DNA of 64,000 nucleotides, from positions 173,857-237,856 of the forward strand of contig NZ_FOMG01000003.1 of NCBI RefSeq assembly GCF_900112485.1, written 5' to 3'. The notes beneath the pieces were generated by a model. It was not told the origin of the DNA. It worked only from the letters and a program-made list of their open reading frames with translations, and did not search any database. How positions within the stretch are numbered: position 1 is the first letter of the stretch; every line of letters starts with the position of its first letter. This document shows, piece by piece, positions 28,765 to 38,996 of this stretch. Source of the stretch: Clostridium uliginosum. GTDB lineage: Bacteria; Bacillota; Clostridia; Clostridiales; Clostridiaceae. The translations under genes and the position numbers were made by a program.

Positions 28765-28920
28765 GACACATAAAAGAAAATAACAAGTCAAAGATGCGAT
28801 GTATATTTCGTGTCAGACAAGGAGGTAATATTAGTTCATAGTAGTCTATGGACTAATATTACCGATGAAGTATGACACGAAATAGACTAGCATACTGACT
28901 TGTTATTTTTTGAATGCACC
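28765..28920. repeat. family 1 inverted-repeat element (subtype b)
   Basis: GACACATAAAAGAAAATAAC then AAGTC at the left; GACTTGTTATTTTTTGAATG then CACC at the right. The interior is a long palindrome: CGTGTCA with TGACACG and TAATATTAGTTCATAG with CTATGGACTAATATTA. 156 bp, immediately after groEL. Confidence 0.8.
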
Positions 28921-28925
28921 TAAAC

Positions 28926-28979
28926 AAAAAGCTACAATGAAGACCGCCAATATTGGCGGTCTTCTATTTTAGCTTTTTG
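28926..28979 (+). terminator. intrinsic terminator of groESL
   Basis: Outer AAAAAGCTA with TAGCTTTTT and inner GAAGACCGCCAATA with TATTGGCGGTCTTC; strong stem with T-run. Confidence 0.93.
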
Positions 28980-29121
28980 TATGAAAAGTAAAAGATAATT
29001 AAATAGTATATATTTATTTTTATTATATCAATATAATAAATAGGTTTAAATCTTAAAAAATAGTTTCATAAAATGTATATAAAAAATTTAAATAGCAATA
29101 ATTTAAATAGTAATAAAATAG

Positions 29122-29267
29122 GACTATGTTTTAGAATAGTGTTGATATTGTTATATTTTTTTGCTCGAGCTTACTCAGCGAATGAATATGAGTCGAGTTT
29201 CCTATATTCAATTTCTTAGCCCATTTTACAATATAGAATAATATCAACACGGTTTTAAAACAGCGTC
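29122..29267. repeat. family 2 inverted-repeat element
   Basis: Left arm GACTATGTTTTAGAATAGTG then TTGATATTGTTATAT; right arm ATATAGAATAATATCAACAC then GGTTTTAAAACAGCGTC. The interior holds the shared module GCTTACTCAGCGAATG..GAGTCGAG (reverse of the copies at 52 and 61 kb). About 146 bp, no ORF. Confidence 0.75.
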
Positions 29268-29295
29268 TAAAATATAAAAGTTTGTAGGTGTTATA

Positions 29296-29790
29296 TTGAG
29301 TAATAAAAAAGTATTAAATAAGTATAAAAAAGTTTCTATTAATAATAGAAATAAAAAGAAGGGATTCACATTGATAGAGTTAATAGCGGTAATGGCAATT
29401 ATAGCTATTTTAGCAACAGCTATAATTCCTAGAGTAACTGGATATGTAAAAGAAGCTAAAAAAACTAAAGTTATAGACCAGTGCAGAAAGGTTATTATGG
29501 CAGTTGAATCTTATAATGTAAAGCAAAACTCTAATTTAGTTAACACTACAACTATTATGGTTGCTAAAGATACAAAAGGCATATCAAAATATTTAGTTGG
29601 CGTTAATTTAGTTAATTTAAATGATAATACTACAGTTCAAGATTGTTATGATATTTTAAATGGAGCTGAGTTTGATATTGAGAAAGATACAGAAAAATTA
29701 AAGGTTGGAAGTATAGAAAAGTTAAAGACTGCAAGTACAGAAAAAGTAAATATTGGAAATATAGAAACGAAGCAAGAAAGTAGTCAATAA
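29296..29790 (+). CDS. orphan type IV pilin/pseudopilin-like protein
   Basis: 164-aa prepilin. A basic leader then the class III signal KKGFTLIELIAVMAIIAILATAI with Gly-Phe cleavage site and Glu at position +5, followed by the N-terminal alpha helix (RVTGYVKEAKK). No assembly ATPase, platform protein or prepilin peptidase is nearby, so it depends on machinery elsewhere. The last ~35 residues are degenerate tandem repeats (KLKVGSIE, KLKTASTE, KVNIGNIE) matched by a repeated 24-27 bp DNA unit. Start TTG with TAGGTG upstream. Surface role inferred. Confidence 0.8.
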   Translation: MSNKKVLNKYKKVSINNRNKKKGFTLIELIAVMAIIAILATAIIPRVTGYVKEAKKTKVIDQCRKVIMAVESYNVKQNSNLVNTTTIMVAKDTKGISKYLVGVNLVNLNDNTTVQDCYDILNGAEFDIEKDTEKLKVGSIEKLKTASTEKVNIGNIETKQESSQ

Positions 29791-29897
29791 TAAAAGTATT
29801 CATAATTTCATTTTTTGCAACTTTAATTTCAAATTTATTGACTTTAAGTATTACATACATTATAATAGTTTTAATTCAAAGATAGAGCACATTAAAA

Positions 29898-29962
29898 ACT
29901 CATATATCCTCTGAATATGGCAGGGAGTATCTACCGGAAACCTTAAATTTCCGACTATGAGT
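29898..29962 (+). ncRNA. guanine-type purine riboswitch aptamer
   Basis: P1 is closed by ACTCATA (29898-29904) with TATGAGT (29956-29962). Conserved junction and loop pieces follow: TGAATATGGC, GTATCTACCGG, AACCTTAAATTTCC and GACTATG. The base equivalent to position 74 is C (29955), which predicts guanine/hypoxanthine rather than adenine. It lies ~157 nt before guaB, as expected for GMP feedback. A T8 run at 30028-30035 may belong to the expression platform, but its stem is not clear to me. Confidence 0.9.
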
Positions 29963-30070
29963 GAATTTAGTATAAGATATAAGATTAATTATATTGATAT
30001 ATTAACTTCACTTGGAAGGGTAATGTGTTTTTTTTATACATAAAATTAGCATGAAAAATGCAAGAAATAA

Positions 30071-31573
<1,503 letters not shown>

Positions 31574-31599
31574 TAATTTCAAAATTTAGCATTTAAAAT

Positions 31600-31703
31600 T
31601 TAAGGGTAAGTTTCAGTAAAACATAAATAAGACATAAATAAGTATTAACTAAAATTTTTTATTATGTTATTATTATAAATTTTACAACAGAAATTACCCT
31701 TAA
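31600..31703. other. inverted repeat in the guaB-guaA gap
   Basis: TTAAGGGTAA (31600-31609) and TTACCCTTAA (31694-31703) are a perfect 10-bp inverted repeat around ~84 AT-rich bases; possibly a decayed element or weak 3' structure. Confidence 0.4.
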
Positions 31704-31744
31704 TTTATTGATAAAAAGCTTTATTTAGTTGATAATAGAAATTA

Positions 31745-31812
31745 GGCATATGCAAAGAAAATAACAAGTCAAAGATGCAACGTATACTGACTTGTTATTT
31801 ATTTGAATATGC
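31745..31812. repeat. family 1 inverted-repeat element, 68-bp form (subtype b)
   Basis: GGCATATGCAAAGAAAATAA then CAAGTCAAAGATGC on the left; ACTGACTTGTTATTTATTTG then AATATGC on the right, the interior almost absent. It lies just before the guaA ribosome site. Confidence 0.75.
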
Positions 31813-31840
31813 ATTATAAGAACAATTTTAGGAGGAAAGC

Positions 31841-33373
31841 ATGAAGAGAGAATTAGTTTTGGTTGTTGATTTCGGTGGACAATATAATCAATTAATAGCA
31901 AGAAGAGTAAGAGAATGTGGAGTATACTGTGAGATAATTCCATATGATTATACTATTGAACAAATAAAGAATAAAAATCCTAAAGGAATAATATTTACTG
32001 GAGGACAAAATAGCGTTTATGGAGAAGATTCTCCAACTATAGATAAAGAAATATTTGATTTAGGAGTACCTATACTTGGAATATGCTATGGAGATCAATT
32101 GATAGCGCACGTGCTAGGTGGAAAAGTTGCAACAGCACCAGTAAGAGAATATGGTAAGACGAATATAACTTTAGATAAGTCATCTAAATTATTTGATGGA
32201 ATTGAAACTGATGGAATTGCTTTGATGAGTCATACTGATTCTATACAAGAAACACCAAAAGGATTTAAAGTAACAGCACGTACAGAAGTTTGTCCTATTG
32301 CAGCTATGGAAAATGAAGAACAAAAACTTTATGGAGTTCAATTCCATCCAGAAGTTGAACATACTGAATTTGGACAAAAAATGTTACAAAATTTTGTACA
32401 TAATATTTGTGGATTAAAAAATAGTTGGACTATGGCTTCTTTTGCACAAGATAAGATAAAAGAAATTAAAGAATTAGTTGGAGATAAAAAAGTATTATGT
32501 GCTTTATCTGGTGGAGTTGATTCATCAGTTGCAGCTATGATTGTACATAAAGCTATTGGTCATAATTTAACTTGTATATTTGTTGATCATGGTTTGCTTA
32601 GAAAAGATGAAGGAGATACTGTTGAAAGAGTATTCAAGAAAGAATTTGACATGAACATTAAGAGAGTTAATGTTGCTGATAGATTCCTTGGAAAACTTGC
32701 TGGAGTATCAGATCCTGAAACGAAGAGAAAAATCATAGGTGAAGAATTTATAAGAGTATTTGAAGAAGAAGCTAATAAATTAGGGGAAATTGATTACCTT
32801 GTTCAAGGAACAATTTATCCAGATGTTGTAGAAAGTGGAACTAAGACTTCTGCTACAATAAAATCACATCATAATGTTGGTGGACTTCCGGAAGATATGG
32901 AATTCTCACTAATAGAACCATTAAGAGAATTATTTAAAGATGAAGTTAGAGCAGTGGGAGAAGAACTTGGAATTCCTCATAAATTAGTTTGGAGACAACC
33001 ATTTCCAGGACCAGGTCTTGCTATAAGAGTATTAGGTGAAATCACTGAAGAAAAGCTTGAAATAGTAAGAGAAGCTGATTCAATATTTAGAGAAGAAGTT
33101 GCAAATGCAAACCTTGATGAAACTATATGGCAATACTTTGCTTGTTTACCAAACATAAGATCAGTTGGGGTTATGGGTGATGAAAGAACATACTGCCATA
33201 CAATTGCTTTAAGAGCAGTTACTTCAAATGATGCAATGACTTCAGAATGGGCAAGGATTCCATATGAACTATTAGATTTAGTAAGTAGAAGAATAGTAAA
33301 CGAAGTTAATGGAGTAAACAGAATTGTTTATGATATAACATCTAAACCACCAGCAACTATTGAGTGGGAATAA
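31841..33373 (+). CDS. guaA: GMP synthase (glutamine-hydrolysing)
   Basis: Converts XMP to GMP using glutamine and ATP. 510 aa. An N-terminal class I amidotransferase domain has the nucleophile in LGICYGDQ and the His-Glu pair in [12 protein letters not shown]. The ATP-pyrophosphatase P-loop LSGGVDSSV lies at ~218-226, and the dimerisation domain ends [15 protein letters not shown] precedes ATG. A second riboswitch was looked for and not seen; guaA may be partly read through from guaB. Confidence 0.97.
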   Translation: MKRELVLVVDFGGQYNQLIARRVRECGVYCEIIPYDYTIEQIKNKNPKGIIFTGGQNSVYGEDSPTIDKEIFDLGVPILGICYGDQLIAHVLGGKVATAPVREYGKTNITLDKSSKLFDGIETDGIALMSHTDSIQETPKGFKVTARTEVCPIAAMENEEQKLYGVQFHPEVEHTEFGQKMLQNFVHNICGLKNSWTMASFAQDKIKEIKELVGDKKVLCALSGGVDSSVAAMIVHKAIGHNLTCIFVDHGLLRKDEGDTVERVFKKEFDMNIKRVNVADRFLGKLAGVSDPETKRKIIGEEFIRVFEEEANKLGEIDYLVQGTIYPDVVESGTKTSATIKSHHNVGGLPEDMEFSLIEPLRELFKDEVRAVGEELGIPHKLVWRQPFPGPGLAIRVLGEITEEKLEIVREADSIFREEVANANLDETIWQYFACLPNIRSVGVMGDERTYCHTIALRAVTSNDAMTSEWARIPYELLDLVSRRIVNEVNGVNRIVYDITSKPPATIEWE

Positions 33374-33428
33374 AATTAATATCATATTACAACTAAGTTA
33401 TTTAAAGATAAGTAAATAAAAAACGACT

Positions 33429-33482
33429 AAAAGATAGTTATAATATATCAGCAAAAGTTGATGTATTATAGCTATCTTTTTT
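33429..33482 (+). terminator. intrinsic terminator after guaA
   Basis: AAAAGATAGTTATAATA and TATTATAGCTATCTTTT, long stem plus T-run. Confidence 0.85.
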
Positions 33483-33568
33483 ATTGATTATAATTATTTT
33501 AATAACCAATAGTTAAGTATTATCATACTATATAATATAAAAACTTTTTAACAAAAGGAGAGAAAAAG

Positions 33569-33880
33569 ATGAAGGATATTTATTACAATGAAAATGAAGA
33601 GGAATTAATGTATAATACTGAAGATATTTGTGATGATGATGAATTAGCTTCTTTTGAATGTAACTGTGGAGAACAAGGTAACAAGCCTAATTGTAAAAAA
33701 GAATATGAAAAAGGATATAAAAAGGGATATGAAAAAGGATTTTGTGATGGATGTAAAAAGGGATATGAAAAGGGATATGAAAAAGCAAAGCAAGAAGTTT
33801 TAGATTTTATAAATAAAAGAAATAAATGCTGTTGCAGGAAATGTAAATGCTGTTGCAGAAAATGCAATTGCTGTAGATAA
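33569..33880 (+). CDS. small Cys- and Lys/Gly/Tyr-repeat protein of unknown function
   Basis: 103 aa, not recognised as a named family. It has three zones. An acidic N-terminus (~1-30) is followed by CNCGEQGNKPNC. Then comes a repeat zone built of KGYEKGY/KKGYEKG units interrupted by FCDGC. Last is a tail with ten cysteines in clusters, NKCCCRKC then KCCCRKCNCC. The repeats resemble spore-coat or metal-binding proteins of Firmicutes, which is only an analogy. AAAGGAGAG precedes ATG and a strong terminator follows, so it is a real, separately transcribed gene. The tail repeat is visible at DNA level as a duplicated TGCTGTTGCAG unit. Confidence 0.75.
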   Translation: MKDIYYNENEEELMYNTEDICDDDELASFECNCGEQGNKPNCKKEYEKGYKKGYEKGFCDGCKKGYEKGYEKAKQEVLDFINKRNKCCCRKCKCCCRKCNCCR

Positions 33881-33896
33881 ATTAATAATAGAATAT

Positions 33897-33938
33897 AAAA
33901 AGAAGGATCTGTAATTATAAGATCCTTCTTTTTAATTT
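33897..33938 (+). terminator. intrinsic terminator after the Cys-rich gene
   Basis: AAAAAGAAGGATCT and AGATCCTTCTTTTT, perfect 14-bp stem, T-rich tail. Confidence 0.9.
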
Positions 33939-33940
33939 TT

Positions 33941-34351
33941 TTAGCTTTTTTGAAGATACCTAAAGTGTGAAGTTGAAGAATTTGTATTATGATGAAACAG
34001 AAAATAGTAATTATAAAATAATGATAATATATTTTGTTAATATAGATAAGACAACATTCTAAAATATTACATTTTAAGACAAATAAGTAAAAATATACGA
34101 GATATTGTAACTATAAGATTATAAAATCCAAAAATAAATTTGAAAAATATGTTGAAATATATTATCTTTAAGTAAAGAACTAATAATTTTTTTTGATTGT
34201 ATTAGTTAAATTTAATTTATGAACAACAGTGATATTAAGCGTTTTCATAAATTAGTACATGTTTTTTCAAACACGTTATGAAAAAGGATACATTAAATAA
34301 ACAATGCAATTGTATTAAGATATGGTTGTAGGATGAAAAGAGGAACTGAAA
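33941..34351. other. leader region of the glucitol regulon
   Basis: No gene. A lone family 1 right end (GAAGATACCTAAAG) lies near 33951-33964. ATTAAGCGTTTTCA (34234-34247) resembles one strand of a catabolite-responsive element with two mismatches at one end. TTTTTCA-N9-TGAAAAA (around 34265-34287) is an inverted repeat. Either may be a CcpA or regulator site. Confidence 0.35.
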
Positions 34352-36316
34352 ATGGTTACAAGATCATTAGAAAGAAGACTATTCATTATACTTGAAATGT
34401 TAAATAACAATAAAGGAGTTGTTTTAGAAGATTTTTCGGACGAGTTAGGGGTTAGTACTAGAAGTATTAGAACTTATATTAAACAATTGCAAGAAGAGAT
34501 ACCTAGCAATATAGTTGAAATAGTACGAACTAATAATTCTGAGTATAAGCTTAATGTAAAAAATAAAGAAAAATTCAAAGAAATACTAGATTCAAATAGA
34601 AGACAAAAACAAAAATTTTCTCAATTAAATAACCCGGAAGAAAGAATTGATTATTTAATCAATAGGTTAGTAGGGCTTAATGAAATTGTGACAATAGATG
34701 ATTTGGCAGAAGAAATGAATGTAGGAAGAACAACTTTAGTTAAAGATCTAAAGAAGGTAGATAAGAAATTAGATGAGTATGGATTAGTGTTAAAACGAAA
34801 AACAAACTCAGGAATAAAAATTGAAGGAGATGAAATTAATTTAAGGTTAATTATACTTGAACATATATGTACAACATATAATGATGCAATAATTTTATTA
34901 GAAAGTCATAATGTTATTGATAAGGAAAATATAATTAAACTTCAAGATGAAATAATAGAAAAGCTTAAAAATAATAGATTTAGTATTACTGAAGATTTAA
35001 TAAATAACTTGATTAGATATATAACTGTTATGTTATTAAGAATTAAAAATAACAATAAAATAAGTTCGCTTCAGCAACAATACAAAATAATTATGGAATC
35101 TGAAGAATATTATATTGGAAAAATTATAAAAAGTATAATTGAAAAGGTAAAAGGTATAATAATAGATGATTTAGAAATAATATTCATTGTAATGCCTTTA
35201 CTAGGAAGAAATGCACCTTTATATCATGAAGTATTAAGAAATTTAACAATTGGAGAAAATATAACATCCTTAAGAAAAGAAATTTTTGAAAAAGTTTTTG
35301 AATCTACAGGTTTAAGCTTAGAAGAGGATGAAAAATTAATTCAAGGATTAGAATATCATTTATATTATGCACTAAATAGACTTGTGTTAAATATTAAATA
35401 TAAAAATCCTATGTTAAAAGAAATAAAGGAAAAATACAAGTTACCATATGAAGTTGCAAAAATAGCAGCTATGGTAATAGAAGAAAAATATAAGGTTGAA
35501 GTAGTAGAAGATGAAATTGGATACTTAGCATTGCATTTTGGTACTTATATAGAAAGAGCTAGTAACAACTTCATTAAAATAAGTAATGCTGCAGTTGTTT
35601 GCAGTACAGGACTTGGAACAGCACAATTGTTAATTATGAAATTAAAAAAAATAATTGGAGAAGATATTAATTTTAAATCTTTTTCAGATTTAGATTTAAC
35701 AGAAGAAATAGCTGAAAATTATAATATGATATTTACTACTGTAGATCTAAAAATACATACAACTGTGCCAATAGTAAAAATTACTTCGATTTTCGATGAA
35801 AGTCAGTTAAAAGGAGAAATTGAAAGTCAAGTATTTTTAAATAAAGAAAATAAGTACATAAACAACACAGAACAATATATTTTAAACAGCATGTTAGATG
35901 AGCAATTGGTATTTTATTTGAAAGAAACTAGTTTTATGAAAAATTTGGAGCGTATGCTAGATAGTTTAATAGAAGAAAATATTGTATCAAAAGCTTTTAA
36001 AAATAGAGTTATAGATAGAGAAAAAAAATCTACAACAGCATTTGGAGGATATATAGCTTTACCACATGCTGTAGATGAAAAAGTAAATAATGTAATAGTT
36101 GCATATGGAATATTAAATGAATTAATTGTAGTTGATGGTAAAGAAGTTGGATTAATAATACTAATGGTAATTCCATCAGAAAGTAAGTATAGTCAAGAGA
36201 TGATTGTTAAAACATATCAAGAAATAATAGATTTATCAAGTAATAAAAAAGTAGTGCAAAAACTAATTAAAACTAAACAATATGAAGAATTTGAAAAAGT
36301 TTTAGGGAGGAGATAA
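34352..36316 (+). CDS. gutR: BglG-family PRD-containing transcriptional regulator of the glucitol operon
   Basis: 654-aa PTS-controlled activator/antiterminator. Domain order by eye: HTH at ~8-55 (VVLEDFSDELGVSTRSIRTYI), second HTH at ~110-135 (DDLAEEMNVGRTTLVKDLKKV), two PRD domains across ~190-400 with histidines for phosphorylation (LGRNAPLYHEVL, LALHFGTYIERA), an EIIB-like domain with CSTGLGTAQ, and an EIIA-like C-terminus with IALPHA. It is the first gene of the cluster, with gutM 3 nt downstream. PTS phosphorylation state would tune its activity; specificity for glucitol rests on neighbours. Confidence 0.85.
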   Translation: MVTRSLERRLFIILEMLNNNKGVVLEDFSDELGVSTRSIRTYIKQLQEEIPSNIVEIVRTNNSEYKLNVKNKEKFKEILDSNRRQKQKFSQLNNPEERIDYLINRLVGLNEIVTIDDLAEEMNVGRTTLVKDLKKVDKKLDEYGLVLKRKTNSGIKIEGDEINLRLIILEHICTTYNDAIILLESHNVIDKENIIKLQDEIIEKLKNNRFSITEDLINNLIRYITVMLLRIKNNNKISSLQQQYKIIMESEEYYIGKIIKSIIEKVKGIIIDDLEIIFIVMPLLGRNAPLYHEVLRNLTIGENITSLRKEIFEKVFESTGLSLEEDEKLIQGLEYHLYYALNRLVLNIKYKNPMLKEIKEKYKLPYEVAKIAAMVIEEKYKVEVVEDEIGYLALHFGTYIERASNNFIKISNAAVVCSTGLGTAQLLIMKLKKIIGEDINFKSFSDLDLTEEIAENYNMIFTTVDLKIHTTVPIVKITSIFDESQLKGEIESQVFLNKENKYINNTEQYILNSMLDEQLVFYLKETSFMKNLERMLDSLIEENIVSKAFKNRVIDREKKSTTAFGGYIALPHAVDEKVNNVIVAYGILNELIVVDGKEVGLIILMVIPSESKYSQEMIVKTYQEIIDLSSNKKVVQKLIKTKQYEEFEKVLGRR

Positions 36317-36319
36317 TTT

Positions 36320-36736
36320 ATGGATTCAGTTACATTTTTAATATTAATAGGAATTACTGTTTGGATACTTAATTTTATCTTTGGACTACTACAAATTAAA
36401 GATTTTAATAAAAATTATATAGAGCTTAGGAGATTAGGAAAAGTAGCAATAGGTAGAAAAAAAGGAAGACTTAGCTCAGGAACTATAGTATTAATTAGAA
36501 TTAAAGACGATGGATTAATTGTAGAATCAAGAAAGATGCAGGGAGTAACAGTTACTGCAAGAGTTAAAAATTTTAATGGATTAGAAGATAAGTACATAGG
36601 ACAACTAAAGGAAAACGATTTAAAAGAATTTAATAAACCACTTAAAAAGGCAATCTTAGATGCCGTAAAAAATTATAATACTTTTAAGATTGAGGAGGTG
36701 AATAAACAAAAAGAAAATCTAGAAGTGGTTGTTTAA
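36320..36736 (+). CDS. gutM: glucitol operon activator protein GutM
   Basis: 138-aa GutM family protein. One N-terminal TM segment (about 4-22, TFLILIGITVWILNFIFG), then a soluble part with GRKKGRLSSGTIVLIRIKDDG. GutM acts as positive factor for glucitol genes in enteric bacteria. It starts three bases after the regulator stop, with GGGAGGAG just upstream, so both are translated together. Confidence 0.85.
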   Translation: MDSVTFLILIGITVWILNFIFGLLQIKDFNKNYIELRRLGKVAIGRKKGRLSSGTIVLIRIKDDGLIVESRKMQGVTVTARVKNFNGLEDKYIGQLKENDLKEFNKPLKKAILDAVKNYNTFKIEEVNKQKENLEVVV

Positions 36737-36768
36737 TATCTTTAATATAAAATAAGGAGGTCTTTTTA

Positions 36769-37329
36769 ATGACACACATGTTAGAATTATTAGCTAAAGG
36801 TGCAGATTCGTTTATGAATCTATTTAGAGCAGGTGGTAATCAATTCGTAGGTTTTGTAACAGGTATAGTGCCATTATTAATTGCATTGCTTGTAACAATG
36901 AACGCAATCATAAAATTTATCGGAGACGAAAAGGTAGAAAGTTTAGCAATGAAATGTGCAAAAAATCCAATAACAAGATATTTGCTACTACCAGTTATAG
37001 GTACATTCGTATTTGCTAATCCAATGACATTATCATTAGGAAAGTTTATGCCAGAAAAATATAAACCAAGTTATTATTCAGCAGCAAGTTTCACTTGTCA
37101 CACAATGAATGGATTATTTCCACACATTAATCCAGGTGAATTGTTTGTATTCTTAGGAATAGCATCAGGTATTACAACATTAGGTTTTTCTACTACAGAC
37201 TTAGCTATTAGATATTTATTTGTAGGTATGATTACAAATTTCTTTAGAGGATGGATAACAGATTTTACAACTTCATATGTAGAAAAGCAACAAGGAATTA
37301 AATTAAATACTGAAGTAAAATTAGGATAA
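36769..37329 (+). CDS. gutA1: glucitol/sorbitol PTS EIIC component, first subunit
   Basis: 186-aa membrane subunit (SrlA/GutA type) of the glucitol permease. Several hydrophobic helices and family landmarks: [74 protein letters not shown] precedes ATG. Works with the following two genes, which together make the SrlE (EIIBC) part, and with EIIA. Confidence 0.92.
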   Translation: MTHMLELLAKGADSFMNLFRAGGNQFVGFVTGIVPLLIALLVTMNAIIKFIGDEKVESLAMKCAKNPITRYLLLPVIGTFVFANPMTLSLGKFMPEKYKPSYYSAASFTCHTMNGLFPHINPGELFVFLGIASGITTLGFSTTDLAIRYLFVGMITNFFRGWITDFTTSYVEKQQGIKLNTEVKLG

Positions 37330-37378
37330 TTAAGAGAATTAAAGTACATAAAAATAATTAATTAAGGAGTTGACAGTT

Positions 37379-37753
37379 ATGGGATACAATAAAGTTAAGA
37401 TTAATAAAGGATCAGGCGGATGGGGTGGCCCATTATTGATAGAACCTACAGAAAAGAAGAACAAAGTTGTATATATCACTGGAGGAGCACAACCAGAAAC
37501 AGCAGTGAGAATAGCAGAATTAACAGGATGTGAATTAATCGATGGATTTACACATGGAGTTAGAGATGACGAAATTGCTTGCGTAATAATTAACTGCGGA
37601 GGAACATTAAGATGTGGAATTTACCCTCAAAAGAAAATTCCAACAGTAAATATTATGAAAACAGGTAGAAGTGGACCTTTAGCAATGTTTATAAAAGAAG
37701 ACATATATGTTTCTGCAGTAAAACCTAAAGATGTTGTAGAAATAACAGAATAA
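37379..37753 (+). CDS. gutA2: glucitol/sorbitol PTS EIIB domain protein (N-terminal half of SrlE/GutE)
   Basis: 124 aa; cytosolic EIIB with the phospho-cysteine in GTLRCGIYPQ and the SGGWGGPLLI and TGGAQPETAVRI segments. In enterics this domain is fused to the membrane domain encoded by the next gene; here the two are separate ORFs 31 bp apart, each with its own GGAGG. The frame opens at TTG 37370, but AAGGAG then gives the right spacing to ATG 37379. The order resembles the gut operon reported for C. beijerinckii (from memory). Confidence 0.88.
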   Translation: MGYNKVKINKGSGGWGGPLLIEPTEKKNKVVYITGGAQPETAVRIAELTGCELIDGFTHGVRDDEIACVIINCGGTLRCGIYPQKKIPTVNIMKTGRSGPLAMFIKEDIYVSAVKPKDVVEITE

Positions 37754-37784
37754 GAATTATTTATTATAATAAGGAGGTAAACTA

Positions 37785-38354
37785 ATGAGTTACGATACAA
37801 GTAAAAAGATTAGTCAACAAACCGGAGGGCTTGTAGGAAAAATAGGTATAGCAATAGGAAATGTTAGTAGTACATTATTCCAAGCAGGAAGAGATACTAT
37901 TGATACAGTAATTCATACAATATTACCATTCATGGCATTCGTTGCTGTAATGATAGGTATTATAAATGAATCAGGAATTGGTGCTTGGATTGCCAATCTA
38001 CTTACACCGTTAATTGGAAATGTTGGAGGCTTAGTTGTATTATCACTTATATGTTCTTTCCCATTACTTTCACCATTCTTAGGACCTGGTGCTGTTATAG
38101 CTCAAATAGTTGGAGTATTAATAGGTACTGAAATTGGTAAAGGAAATATACCACCACACTTAGCTTTACCTGCACTATTTGCTATAAATGCACAAGCAGC
38201 AGCAGATTTTATCCCAGTTGGATTAGGACTTGCAGAAGCAGAACCAGACACTGTACAAGTAGGAGTTCCATCAGTTTTATATTCAAGATTTTTAACAGGT
38301 GCACCAACAGTTGTAGTAGCTTGGTTTGTTAGTTTTGGATTATATGCTAAATAA
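37785..38354 (+). CDS. glucitol/sorbitol PTS EIIC-like domain protein (C-terminal half of SrlE/GutE)
   Basis: 189-aa membrane protein equal to the C-terminal membrane domain of SrlE. Landmarks: [58 protein letters not shown] and [24 protein letters not shown] precedes ATG. It has no EIIB cysteine, since that is on the previous gene. Together they reconstitute a full EIIBC. Confidence 0.88.
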   Translation: MSYDTSKKISQQTGGLVGKIGIAIGNVSSTLFQAGRDTIDTVIHTILPFMAFVAVMIGIINESGIGAWIANLLTPLIGNVGGLVVLSLICSFPLLSPFLGPGAVIAQIVGVLIGTEIGKGNIPPHLALPALFAINAQAAADFIPVGLGLAEAEPDTVQVGVPSVLYSRFLTGAPTVVVAWFVSFGLYAK

Positions 38355-38404
38355 TATAAAATTAAGCTAAAAAAGAGACAATTTAAGTAAAAGGGGACAG
38401 TTTT

Positions 38405-38770
38405 ATGAATACGATTTATAGCACTAGAATAGAAAATATCGGTACAAAAGCTAAAGAATTTTTTGAAGCAAATATGTTTATAACTTTTAAGCAAAATGCA
38501 CCTCAAGAATTAATAGATTATTGTTTTATTCACAGTGAAAATAATTTAGTAGAAGAAATTAAAGCTAAAGATATACTTTGTATAGATGATGTTACTTATG
38601 AAGTGAAAGCAGTAGGTGAATTAGTAAACCAAAACTTAAAAGATTTAGGACATATAACCTATAATTTTCTAGGAGAAGAAGAAGCTAAAGTAGCCGGAAC
38701 TTTATATTTAGAAAAAAAAGAAATTGCACCAATTGGCGTTGGTACAATTATAAAAATAATTAGAAAATAA
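38405..38770 (+). CDS. gutB: glucitol/sorbitol PTS EIIA component
   Basis: 121-aa cytosolic EIIA-Gut that passes phosphate from HPr to EIIB. The phosphorylated histidine is in YCFIHSENN; VGELVNQNLKDLGHITYNF and APIGVGTIIKI are typical C-terminal strands. AAAAGGGG lies upstream of ATG. The last PTS gene, separated from the dehydrogenase by a 226-nt structured gap. Confidence 0.9.
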   Translation: MNTIYSTRIENIGTKAKEFFEANMFITFKQNAPQELIDYCFIHSENNLVEEIKAKDILCIDDVTYEVKAVGELVNQNLKDLGHITYNFLGEEEAKVAGTLYLEKKEIAPIGVGTIIKIIRK

Positions 38771-38856
38771 TTTTAAAAAAATAATTTTAAAAAATAATAA
38801 TTAAGATGATTATAAGTGTTTTTAGTTAATTAGTCAATTGACTAAAAACACTATAC

Positions 38857-38972
38857 AATCTGTTAAACTGACATAAAAACAGCTTAGTATTTTATAGAAT
38901 TACTCACTTGTTTGAAAAGTGGTGTATTTACTTAGATTGATAATAGTGATGTTTATATAACTTAACAGATTG
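38857..38972 (+). promoter_or_regulatory. long-range inverted repeat in the gutB-gutD gap
   Basis: CAATCTGTTAA (38857-38867) and TTAACAGATTG (38962-38972) are perfectly complementary, 94 nt apart, ending just before the gutD ribosome site. A second hairpin, GTGTTTTTAGT with ACTAAAAACAC (38818-38851), precedes it. May form mRNA structure or an operator pair. Confidence 0.5.
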
Positions 38973-38996
38973 GATTTATTTAGGGAGGTATAAAAA

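Noticed and set aside
31574..31840. Second purine riboswitch before guaA
   Set aside because: No aptamer core sequences; the gap holds an inverted repeat and a family 1 copy.
33583..33867. 94-aa reverse ORF opposite the Cys-rich gene, rich in Phe/Leu/Ser/Tyr
   Set aside because: Its repeats are the reverse of the KGYEKGY codons; the + strand frame has the ribosome site and terminator.
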